From the NCBI GenBank assembly GCA_035276685.1, contig DATELK010000088.1, positions 14,798-78,797 on the forward strand: a DNA stretch of 64,000 bases, in the 5' to 3' direction. Each line of letters opens with the position of its first letter. Position 1 is the first letter of the stretch. The translations under genes and the position numbers were made by a program. Below, piece by piece: positions 50,847 through 57,377 of the stretch. This stretch comes from JACVRN01 sp035276685. GTDB taxonomy: Bacteria; Acidobacteriota; Blastocatellia; Pyrinomonadales; Pyrinomonadaceae. A model generated the notes under the pieces. The model was not told the DNA's origin and made no database searches. It worked only from the letters and a program-made list of their open reading frames with translations.

Positions 50847-50972
50847 TTAGCCCGGCGGCTCTATAGGTATCTCCGGACGGCCAGCGCCAGCCTTGACGTT
50901 GGTCTTAACACGCAGGCTCTCAGAGTCCTCGGGTCTGGACTCTTCCTGCTCTTCTTTCCTCTCTTCTTCCAT
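50847..50972 (-). CDS. Putative exported peptide precursor 5
   Basis: 41 residues, ATG 50972 behind GAAAGGAAAA. Composition: an E/K/R-rich first half, core E-S-L-R-V-K-T-N-V-K-A-G, and tail A-G-R-P-E-I-P-I-E-P-P-G. The tail is nearly the same as in precursor 4, so the two are recent duplicates. No Cys. Confidence 0.8.
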   Translation of the reverse strand: MEEERKEEQEESRPEDSESLRVKTNVKAGAGRPEIPIEPPG

Positions 50973-51040
50973 GACTTTTTCCTTTCAGGGAAGTGTTGTT
51001 GATGGTTCGCCCTTACAAGCCTCGAACGGCAGTGCTCTGT

Positions 51041-51169
51041 TTAGCCTGGCGGATCCAGAGGTATCTCCGGACGGCTAGCGCCAGCCTTGACGTTCGACTT
51101 GAGTTTGAGGCTCTCGGCTTCTGCGGGCTCTTCCTGCTGTTCTTGCTCTCTAACATCTTCCTCTTTCAT
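51041..51169 (-). CDS. Putative exported peptide precursor 4
   Basis: 42 residues, ATG 51169 behind GAAAGGAGAG. Begins M-K-E-E-D-V-R, then a Gln/Glu run; core E-S-L-K-L-K-S-N-V-K-A-G; tail A-S-R-P-E-I-P-L-D-P-P-G. It varies the core most among copies 1-5 (L-K-S instead of V-K-T). No Cys. Confidence 0.8.
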   Translation of the reverse strand: MKEEDVREQEQQEEPAEAESLKLKSNVKAGASRPEIPLDPPG

Positions 51170-51196
51170 CTTCGACTCTCCTTTCGTTTGTACCCC

Positions 51197-51325
51197 TCAG
51201 CCGCCGGGAGTCGGCTCAGGGTCGCCGGGCTTTCCGCCAGCTTTAATGTCTGTCTTGACTCGAAGGCTCTCGACTTCTTCGACCTGCTCATCCTTGCGCT
51301 CTTCTTCTTTCCTGTTATCTTTCAT
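51197..51325 (-). CDS. Putative exported peptide precursor 3
   Basis: 42 residues, ATG 51325 behind GAAAGGACAA. Begins M-K-D-N-R-K-E-E-E; core E-S-L-R-V-K-T-D-I-K-A-G-G; tail K-P-G-D-P-E-P-T-P-G-G. Together with precursor 2 it has a true Gly-Gly after K-A, the usual recognition pair of C39 proteases. No Cys. Confidence 0.8.
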   Translation of the reverse strand: MKDNRKEEERKDEQVEEVESLRVKTDIKAGGKPGDPEPTPGG

Positions 51326-51355
51326 GGCTTTGTCCTTTCGGTTTGGGTTTAGGTC

Positions 51356-51487
51356 TCAGACGCCGGGCGTCTCGGGGTCGCCAGTCTTGCCACCGGCTTT
51401 AATGTCGGTGCGGACTTTCAGGCTCTCCAACTCTTCAGAATGCTCGTCCCTTTGCTCTTCTTCTTTCCTGACATCTTCTTCTTTCAT
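51356..51487 (-). CDS. Putative exported peptide precursor 2
   Basis: 43 residues, ATG 51487 behind GAAAGGAGAA. Begins M-K-E-E-D-V-R-K-E-E-E; core E-S-L-K-V-R-T-D-I-K-A-G-G; tail K-T-G-D-P-E-T-P-G-V. No Cys. The spacer to the previous stop is 34 nt and each copy carries its own ribosome-binding site. Confidence 0.8.
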   Translation of the reverse strand: MKEEDVRKEEEQRDEHSEELESLKVRTDIKAGGKTGDPETPGV

Positions 51488-51521
51488 CGTCTCTTCTCCT
51501 TTCATTACTCAAGTGTCAGCC

Positions 51522-51650
51522 TTAGACGCCCGGCGGCTCAGGGTCGCCGGGGCTCGCGCCAGCTTTAATGTCGGTCTTGACCTTTAGGCTCTCTAAGTCC
51601 TGCGGCGGGGTTTCCTCTTGCTCTTCTTTTCGGACATCTTCTTTTTTCAT
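51522..51650 (-). CDS. Putative exported peptide precursor 1 (first of array)
   Basis: 42 residues, ATG 51650 behind GAAAGGAGAA. Begins M-K-K-E-D-V-R-K-E-E-Q-E-E; core E-S-L-K-V-K-T-D-I-K-A-G; tail A-S-P-G-D-P-E-P-P-G-V. No Cys. It is the promoter-proximal copy; 343 nt separate it from the divergent regulator gene. Confidence 0.8.
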   Translation of the reverse strand: MKKEDVRKEEQEETPPQDLESLKVKTDIKAGASPGDPEPPGV

Positions 51651-51993
51651 CGTCGGTTCTCCTTTCAGAGTTGACTATGGTTGGTTGGACTGCTGCTTTA
51701 ATTCCTGCGGACGCTAAGTTAAGGCTTCTGAGATGTAGCTGGATTGTGCATTGGAGAGGGCTTTGCGAGCGTCCCCTGGCCTTCACCTGACAAGAGGCTC
51801 TCTTGCCCCGTGCGACTGACTGAAACTAAAATAGGCAGGGTGCCGCAGCTTTCAACTTCCGGCGTCGCAATCTCCACACAACTGACGGCTTCGGACTTCC
51901 CCTTAATACTAGGAGGCTCATCTACAAGTCTTTACGAACATCGGAAATATTTCCGAAATTTTCCCGAATCAAGAGATTCCGAGGGCCACGCTT
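51651..51993. other. Divergent intergenic region between peptide array and winged-helix regulator
   Basis: 343 nt with no gene that I can support. It must hold the promoters of the peptide operon and of the regulator. The only clear structure is the 16-bp palindrome at 51941-51956. I could not pick a convincing sigma-70 pair for the peptide operon. Confidence 0.6.
51941..51956. promoter_or_regulatory. Candidate operator: perfect 16-bp palindrome
   Basis: TCGGAAATATTTCCGA is its own reverse complement and sits 38 nt upstream of the GTG of the winged-helix/TPR regulator, in the region divergent to the peptide array. It is a candidate binding site for that regulator (autoregulation and control of the array). 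Confidence 0.5.
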
Positions 51994-53781
51994 GTGAAGA
52001 AAGAGAAGCGCATCTACCAGTTCGGCCCCTTCCGACTGGACGCCGAGGAGCAGCTTCTGCTCTGTAGCGGAGAGCGCGTCTACCTCGCGCCGAAAGACTT
52101 CGAGCTTCTACTGCTGCTGATTAAAAACAGGGGCCACATTCTGGAGAAGGAAGAGCTGATGAAAGAGGTGTGGCCCGATGCTTTCGTCGAAGAAGGAAAT
52201 CTCAACCGGCACATCTCCACCATACGAAAGCGTCTGGGCGAGAATCACGACAAGCGACAGTACATAGAGACTGTGCCGCGCAGGGGCTACCGCTTCATAG
52301 CCCACGTCCGCGACTTGCAGCAGGAGAGCGACAGCTCGAACGACAGTGACGGCGCAGCTCCGGCTATACCTGTTAAAGAGAGGGCGGCGCGCACGAGGCC
52401 GATTGATTCGCTGGCGGTCTTGCCCATGATTAACGCAAGCTCTGACCCGAAGGTTGAATACCTCTCGGAAGGAATCACGGACAGCGTCATCAACACGCTC
52501 TCAAGACTGCCGCAGCTGCGCGTCATGGCCCGCAGCATAGTCTCCCGGTACAGGGGCAGAGAGGTAGACCCTCAAATGGTGGCGCGCGAGCTTGGCGTCA
52601 GCGCCGTCATGGTCGGGAGGCTGCTTGAGTTCGGCAACAATCTGATTGTGAAGGTGGAGCTGGTTGACGCCGAAGACGGCTCGCAGCTCTGGGGCGAGCA
52701 GTACAGCCGCAAGTCCTCGGACATCTTTACCATCCAGGAAGAAATCTCTCAGAAGATATCCAAGAAGCTACGCCTAAGGCTGACGGACGAGCAGAAGCGA
52801 CGCCTCAGCAAACGATACACGGAGAGCAACGAAGCCTACCAGGCTTACCTTATGGGCTGCTTCCTTATCAACAAGCGAACCGCGGACGGACTTAGGAACA
52901 GCGTCAAACACTTCGAGCGAGCGATTGAGCTTGACCCGCAATACGCGCTCGCTTACGTGGGCCTCACCGACGCCTACTATCATTTAAGAGACTACAACCT
53001 GTTGCCTCTGAAAGACTCTCTCTCAAAGGCGCGGGCGATGGCCCTGCGCGCCATCAGCCTAGACCCGAGCCTCGCCGAAGCTCACATAGCGCTGGCCCAC
53101 ATCAAGAGATACGACTGGGACTGGGCAGGCATGGAGGCGGAGTACCTGAGCGCGATTAAGATTAGCCCCAACCTTGCGAGCGCACACAAGTACTACTCCG
53201 TGCTGCTCAGGCAGACGGGCCGCTTTGAGGAGGCGCGCGCCGAGATTCAGAAGGCGCAGGAGCTTGACCCGGTCTCTCCGAACATCCTCGCCACGGCCGC
53301 CGCGAACTTCTACTTTGCGCGCCACTACGACCGCGCGCTCAAAGAGATTCTCAAGGTGATTGAGCTTGAGCCCGGTATGCCGAGCGGCCATTTCGTGGCC
53401 GGTTGGATTTACACCCAACAGGCCAGATACACGGAGGCTATAGAAGCATTTCAAAAGGCGGCGAGCCTGCTCGGTTATGACAACCCGGAGATAGAATCTA
53501 ACCTCGCCTGCGCTTACGCCTTATCCGGCAGGACGAAGAAAGCTAGGCAGCTCTTATCCGGACTGCTTGAGGCCGCACGGCAGGACGGCGCGCATGCCTA
53601 CCAGATAGCCCTCGTCTACAGCGCGCTCGGAGACAAAGAGCAGGCGTTCACCTATCTTGAGAGAGCCTGTGACGAGCGCAGCACGGAGCTGGGTTATCTC
53701 AAGGGAGACCCCTTGCTGGACAGCCTCAGAACAGACAGCAGGTTCACGAGCCTGCTGCGACGAGTAGGAGTCACAGCTTAA
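51994..53781 (+). CDS. Winged-helix (OmpR/CadC-type) regulator with TolB-like and TPR domains
   Basis: 595 residues from GTG 51994. Residues 1-105 are an OmpR/PhoB-type winged helix (F-G-P-F-R-L-D-A-E-E-Q, L-L-I-K-N-R-G-H-I-L, V-P-R-R-G-Y-R-F). After a linker, residues ~132-265 match the TolB-like N-terminal module (S-L-A-V-L-P-M-I-N-A-S, Y-L-S-E-G-I-T-D-S), then TPR repeats (A-I-E-L-D-P-Q-Y-A-L-A-Y). No transmembrane helix is visible between the DNA-binding and sensory parts, unlike CadC. It is divergent from the peptide array and is the natural candidate to control it. Confidence 0.88.
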   Translation: MKKEKRIYQFGPFRLDAEEQLLLCSGERVYLAPKDFELLLLLIKNRGHILEKEELMKEVWPDAFVEEGNLNRHISTIRKRLGENHDKRQYIETVPRRGYRFIAHVRDLQQESDSSNDSDGAAPAIPVKERAARTRPIDSLAVLPMINASSDPKVEYLSEGITDSVINTLSRLPQLRVMARSIVSRYRGREVDPQMVARELGVSAVMVGRLLEFGNNLIVKVELVDAEDGSQLWGEQYSRKSSDIFTIQEEISQKISKKLRLRLTDEQKRRLSKRYTESNEAYQAYLMGCFLINKRTADGLRNSVKHFERAIELDPQYALAYVGLTDAYYHLRDYNLLPLKDSLSKARAMALRAISLDPSLAEAHIALAHIKRYDWDWAGMEAEYLSAIKISPNLASAHKYYSVLLRQTGRFEEARAEIQKAQELDPVSPNILATAAANFYFARHYDRALKEILKVIELEPGMPSGHFVAGWIYTQQARYTEAIEAFQKAASLLGYDNPEIESNLACAYALSGRTKKARQLLSGLLEAARQDGAHAYQIALVYSALGDKEQAFTYLERACDERSTELGYLKGDPLLDSLRTDSRFTSLLRRVGVTA

Positions 53782-53813
53782 GGCACGATAGCTTTCGACG
53801 TGAAAGTTCCGGC

Positions 53814-53842
53814 TTGACAATAGTCGTTATAACGACTATATT
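53814..53842 (+). promoter_or_regulatory. Promoter of the marR operon
   Basis: TTGACA (53814-53819), 17-nt spacer, TATATT (53837-53842): a strong sigma-70 pair. The predicted transcription start falls at or within a base or two of GTG 53850, so the mRNA would be leaderless or nearly so. The operator palindrome fills the spacer. Confidence 0.8.
53820..53839. promoter_or_regulatory. MarR operator 1, perfect 20-bp palindrome
   Basis: ATAGTCGTTATAACGACTAT is its own reverse complement and overlaps the spacer and -10 of the marR promoter, so bound repressor would block RNA polymerase. The core TCGTTATAACGA recurs before the next gene (54340-54351). Confidence 0.8.
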
Positions 53843-53849
53843 CAGCGCC

Positions 53850-54320
53850 GTGGTCACGAAGCTGCAAAAAGAGCTGAAGCAGACGAAGCCTTTCGCGAGT
53901 CTTGAGGAAGAGGTCATACTCAACCTGGCGCGCACGGCCGAGCACATAGGGGCGCGCATGGCCGAGGTTTTAAAGCAGAGCGACCTGACGCCGACGCAGT
54001 ACAACGCGCTGCGAATCTTGCGCGGCGCAGGCGCGGACGGCGTTACCTGCGGCGAAATCAGCGAGCGGATGGTGACGAAGGATTCAGACATCACGCGCCT
54101 GCTGGACAGGCTTGAGCGGCACGGGCTCATAGAGCGCGAGCGGCCCGAGAACAATCGCCGCGTAGTGATGGCAAGGATTACGAAAGATGGGCTGAGCCTG
54201 CTGGCAGAGCTGGACGGCCCCGTGCAGGAGAACAACCGCAGGCTCGCGGGCCACCTAGGCCAGCAGCGGCTGAGGACGCTGAAAGAGCTGCTTGAGGCTC
54301 TGCGCAGCGACGAAGCCTAA
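53850..54320 (+). CDS. MarR-family transcriptional repressor
   Basis: 156 residues from GTG 53850; earlier in-frame starts lie inside the promoter. A helical N-terminus is followed by the winged helix L-T-P-T-Q-Y-N-A-L-R-I-L, G-V-T-C-G-E-I-S-E-R-M and the wing D-I-T-R-L-L-D-R-L-E-R-H-G-L-I-E-R-E-R. It should repress its own operon through the two CGTTATAACG operators. Family effectors are usually phenolic compounds, hydroperoxides or other electrophiles, consistent with a ring-cleaving-type dioxygenase and DoxX downstream. Confidence 0.92.
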   Translation: MVTKLQKELKQTKPFASLEEEVILNLARTAEHIGARMAEVLKQSDLTPTQYNALRILRGAGADGVTCGEISERMVTKDSDITRLLDRLERHGLIERERPENNRRVVMARITKDGLSLLAELDGPVQENNRRLAGHLGQQRLRTLKELLEALRSDEA

Positions 54321-54339
54321 AAAAATTTTACCGCAACAT

Positions 54340-54351
54340 TCGTTATAACGA
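54340..54351. promoter_or_regulatory. MarR operator 2
   Basis: TCGTTATAACGA, a perfect 12-bp palindrome identical to the core of operator 1, lies between the marR stop and the dioxygenase ATG. It suggests an internal, separately repressed promoter or repressor looping. Confidence 0.7.
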
Positions 54352-54380
54352 CTTTAAGACGTAAGCAGGCGTACTGGAAA

Positions 54381-55235
54381 ATGACAGAGAACGTGAACAA
54401 AGGCGTCGGGCGGCTCCCTACCTATTTTATCTCGCACGGCGGCGGCCCCTGGCCCTGGCTGAAGGCGCAGATGCCGGGCGTTTATGACAGGCTGGAAGCT
54501 TCTCTGCAGGAGATGCCGCGAGAGTTAAGCGTGCGGCCGAAGGCTGTGCTGGTTGTGTCGGGCCACTGGGAGGAGCGCGACTTCACCGTGATGGCGAGCC
54601 CTGAGCCGCCTATGATTTACGACTACTCCGGCTTCCCTGAGTTCACTTATCGCATCAAGTATCCTGCGCCGGGCTCGCCTGACGTGGCGCGGCGCGTGCA
54701 GGAGCTGCTGCGCGGCGTGGGGCTCAAGGCACTCGCGGACAACCGTAGAGGCTTTGACCACGGCACGTTCGCGCCGCTCGCGGCCATCTATCCTGAGGCG
54801 GACGTGCCCGTGCTTCAGCTTTCTATCAGGAGCGATTATGACGTGGACGCTCATCTGGCGGCCGGAAAAGCGCTCGCCCCTTTGCGCGAAGAGGGAGTGT
54901 TGATAGTCGGGAGCGGCCTCAGCTATCACAACCTGCGAAGGTTCGGCTCAAATGGCGAGCACCCGTCGCGCGAGTTCGACGCGTGGCTGACAGAGGCTGT
55001 TTGCGAGTCAACTTCAGAAGAACGAAACCGTAAGCTACGGCAATGGGTTGATGCTCCTTCGGCGAGGCTCGCGCACCCTGACGAAGACCACCTGATACCT
55101 TTGATGGTCGCGGTCGGTGCGGCCGAATCGGAACCGGGCGAGATGGTCTATCATGAAGACTCTTTCTTCGGCGGCCTGACCGTCTCAAGCTATCGTTTCG
55201 GGCGCACGAGCCGCACGGCAGCAGATGCGTGTTGA
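54381..55235 (+). CDS. DODA-type (class III, LigB fold) extradiol dioxygenase
   Basis: 284 residues. The metal site is inferred from F-I-S-H-G-G-G-P-W, V-V-S-G-H-W-E-E and D-H-G-T-F-A-P-L, plus the S-Y-H-N-L segment. The same set is found in 4,5-DOPA dioxygenases and YgiD-like enzymes, which use zinc or non-heme iron. It would cleave catechols or act on a related electrophile. The gene is second in the MarR operon and has its own operator. Confidence 0.88.
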   Translation: MTENVNKGVGRLPTYFISHGGGPWPWLKAQMPGVYDRLEASLQEMPRELSVRPKAVLVVSGHWEERDFTVMASPEPPMIYDYSGFPEFTYRIKYPAPGSPDVARRVQELLRGVGLKALADNRRGFDHGTFAPLAAIYPEADVPVLQLSIRSDYDVDAHLAAGKALAPLREEGVLIVGSGLSYHNLRRFGSNGEHPSREFDAWLTEAVCESTSEERNRKLRQWVDAPSARLAHPDEDHLIPLMVAVGAAESEPGEMVYHEDSFFGGLTVSSYRFGRTSRTAADAC

Positions 55236-55271
55236 GCTAATAACCGTTACAATTTCTTTAGGAGAGACAGT

Positions 55272-55952
55272 ATGAAAAACTTCAGATACGCAATCGTCGC
55301 CGCGATGCTCGCGGTGCTTTTTATCACTGCCTTCGTCGCGGGCGCGGGCACCAAGACCGCAGGCGCTCAAGACACACAGTCGAAGGTCTCGTACGAGCCG
55401 ATTCCGGGCGGCGACTACCAGATTGACCCGGCGCATAGCACCATAGGCTTTTCAATTCGCCACTTTGAAATCAACTGGGTCTCGGGCCGCTTCAAGGATT
55501 TCAAGGGTACGATTCGTTACAACGATGCGGACGTGACGAAGTCTACCGTTGAGTTCACGGCTAAGATTGAGAGCATAGACACAGGCGTGGAGGCGCGCGA
55601 CAAGCACCTGCGCACGGCCGACTTCTTCGACGCCGCCAAGTATCCCGAGATGACTTTCAAGAGCACAGGGATTGAGCGAAAGGGCCAGGACTCTTACCTG
55701 CTCCACGGCGACTTCACCTTGAAGGGCGTGACGAAGCAGATAACTCTGCCGTTCACCATCACGGGCGCGATTAAAGACTCACGCGGCAACACGCGCTTCG
55801 GCATCAACGCTCAGACCAGAATTAACCGTCGTGATTACGGAATCACCTACGGCAACGCTATGACGAACGGCGGGCTGGACGTAGGCAACGAGGTGAGAAT
55901 CAACCTGCAACTGGAAGCCCTGAAGCCCGCGCCCAAGACCGGCGGGCAGTGA
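55272..55952 (+). CDS. YceI-family periplasmic protein
   Basis: 226 residues, signal peptide of about 34 residues (hydrophobic core A-I-V-A-A-M-L-A-V-L-F-I-T-A-F). The mature part has the lipocalin-like YceI signature: Y-Q-I-D-P-A-H-S-T-I-G-F-S-I-R-H-F, F-D-A-A-K-Y-P-E-M-T-F-K-S-T. It binds isoprenoid-like or other amphiphilic molecules. The Shine-Dalgarno is AGGAGAGAC. It belongs to the marR-DODA-yceI-doxX operon, a combination I know as common in stress or aromatic-responsive operons. Confidence 0.92.
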   Translation: MKNFRYAIVAAMLAVLFITAFVAGAGTKTAGAQDTQSKVSYEPIPGGDYQIDPAHSTIGFSIRHFEINWVSGRFKDFKGTIRYNDADVTKSTVEFTAKIESIDTGVEARDKHLRTADFFDAAKYPEMTFKSTGIERKGQDSYLLHGDFTLKGVTKQITLPFTITGAIKDSRGNTRFGINAQTRINRRDYGITYGNAMTNGGLDVGNEVRINLQLEALKPAPKTGGQ

Positions 55953-55983
55953 CCATTAAAACTTAGCATCACGGAGAAGCATT

Positions 55984-56427
55984 GTGACTAATCTTGATTC
56001 ATTTTACGTGCGTTGGACGCCTCGCCTGCTAAGCTTGCTGCGTGTCATCGTAGGGTTTCTCTTTATCCCGCACGGCGCGCAGAAGCTCTTCGGCTTCATG
56101 GCTCCGCCGCAGTGGTCAACGCCTCCCATCTTCTCGCTCGTAGGCATCGCGGGCGCGCTCGAATTCTTCGGAGGACTGCTCATACTGGCAGGACTGTTCA
56201 CGCGCCCCGTGGCCTTCATCCTGTCGGGGCTGATGGCCGTGGCCTACTTTATGGTTCACGCGCCCGGCGGGTTCTGGCCCTTGCAGAACAAGGGAGAGTT
56301 GGCAATAGTCTACAGCTTCCTCTTTCTCTTTCTGGCGGTAGCAGGCGGCGGCGTGTGGAGCCTGGACAACCTGCTTTGGAGAAACAGAGCAGGTGTCACT
56401 TTTCGCGAGGCCAGCGATGCCGTCTGA
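55984..56427 (+). CDS. DoxX-family membrane protein
   Basis: 147 residues from GTG 55984. Four transmembrane helices, with the family pattern V-I-V-G-F-L-F-I-P-H-G-A-Q-K-L-F-G-F, G-A-L-E-F-F-G-G-L-L-I-L-A-G-L-F-T-R-P. Family members associate with thiosulfate:quinone or other redox pathways. It is the last gene of the MarR operon. Confidence 0.9.
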   Translation: MTNLDSFYVRWTPRLLSLLRVIVGFLFIPHGAQKLFGFMAPPQWSTPPIFSLVGIAGALEFFGGLLILAGLFTRPVAFILSGLMAVAYFMVHAPGGFWPLQNKGELAIVYSFLFLFLAVAGGGVWSLDNLLWRNRAGVTFREASDAV

Positions 56428-56448
56428 CAAAGATAACGGTGATAAGGT

Positions 56449-56523
56449 CTAACAGGGATGGACAGGATAAACAGGATAAAAAGAGAAGCTATTTCTTCTT
56501 TATCCTGTCCATCCCTGTTAATT
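56449..56523. repeat. Dispersed ACAGGAT palindromic repeat, copy 3
   Basis: CTAACAGGGATGGACAGGAT, AAACAGGATAAA, CTATTTCTTC loop, then TTTATCCTGTCCATCCCTGTT: the best hairpin of the three copies. It lies between the ends of doxX and the convergent gene at 56539, where it could serve as a bidirectional terminator. Confidence 0.9.
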
Positions 56524-56538
56524 TCTGGATAGAGCTTC

Positions 56539-57135
56539 TTAACGACGCTGGCGCACGCCCATCAGCCTCGCAGGGTAGATGCCGAAGTTAACCACCTCAA
56601 CCCTGTTGTCATCGTCATCGAACCTGATTCGGGCCGCAGGGATAAACGTGCCCTCGCCCCTGCCCTGACTGTCCACGTAGATTTCCGCGTAGCTGAAGGG
56701 ATAGTCCGCCGAGCGCGTGCCGTAGCGCAGCTCAAACGTGTTCAGCCATCGCTCGAAGATGACCACGATTCTGCGCCCGCCGTTCTCGGTCGGATGAATA
56801 CGCACAAAGTTAACGTCGCGGCCCAACTGTCCCGAGATGCTGAATTTTCCGAGCCGCTGATTTCTAGCCTGCTCCATTATGGCGTCCTGTCCTCTGGCCG
56901 CCAGCAGCTCAACGTAGCGCGTCACGTCAGCGTCGGGCGTAGTGCCCGTGATGTCTAAGGTGAACGGGCGCGAGCGTCCTCCCAGAGTGCCGCCTATGCC
57001 TACGATGGTGCCTGTGAAAGTCTCCCTCGTGTTAGCCGCACGCGCGCCCGTCTGCGCGTTTGTATGCGATGATGAAAAGGCCACAAGCGCTACGGAGCAG
57101 CACAGGGCAAAGAAAAAGGCGTTCAGCTTCTTCAT
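56539..57135 (-). CDS. Secreted protein of unknown function
   Basis: 198 residues from ATG 57135 (AAAGGAGAGATT upstream). Residues 1-28 are a signal peptide (M-K-K-L-N-A-F-F-F-A-L-C-C-S-V-A-L-V-A-F). The rest is beta-rich with many charged residues (T-F-T-G-T-I-V-G-I-G-G-T-L-G-G, I-V-V-I-F-E-R-W-L-N, F-I-P-A-A-R-I-R-F-D-D-D-D). No family is recognised. Monocistronic, convergent with the MarR operon. Confidence 0.7.
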   Translation of the reverse strand: MKKLNAFFFALCCSVALVAFSSSHTNAQTGARAANTRETFTGTIVGIGGTLGGRSRPFTLDITGTTPDADVTRYVELLAARGQDAIMEQARNQRLGKFSISGQLGRDVNFVRIHPTENGGRRIVVIFERWLNTFELRYGTRSADYPFSYAEIYVDSQGRGEGTFIPAARIRFDDDDNRVEVVNFGIYPARLMGVRQRR

Positions 57136-57377
57136 AATCTCTCCTTTCAACAGAGACACGCCGCTATTAGAAACTCTTCCCGCATAAAACTGACACGGGT
57201 GCCAGAGACCTACCAAGACTGTGGCCAGAGCTTATAGATTTGTGGCGTTAGTTTTTATGAAGGTAGCATGCAAGCACGCGCACGCACGGTACTGTTGCGT
57301 ACAATTCGGCGCGGCCGAAAGACAAAGTCGGACTCTTAAAGTGTGATGCCGGGTTGACGAATAAAACGGCTGAAGGT

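Noticed and set aside
51087..51587. A 166-residue plus-strand open frame rich in Ser/Leu over the peptide array
   Set aside because: It is the antisense shadow of peptide genes 1-4; the regularly spaced minus-strand genes with individual AAAGGA sites explain the region better.
49226..51650. Lanthipeptide, sactipeptide or microcin modification locus
   Set aside because: No LanM/LanB, radical-SAM, YcaO or ATP-grasp modification gene is visible in the surrounding 20 kb, and the peptides have no Cys, so no class is assigned.
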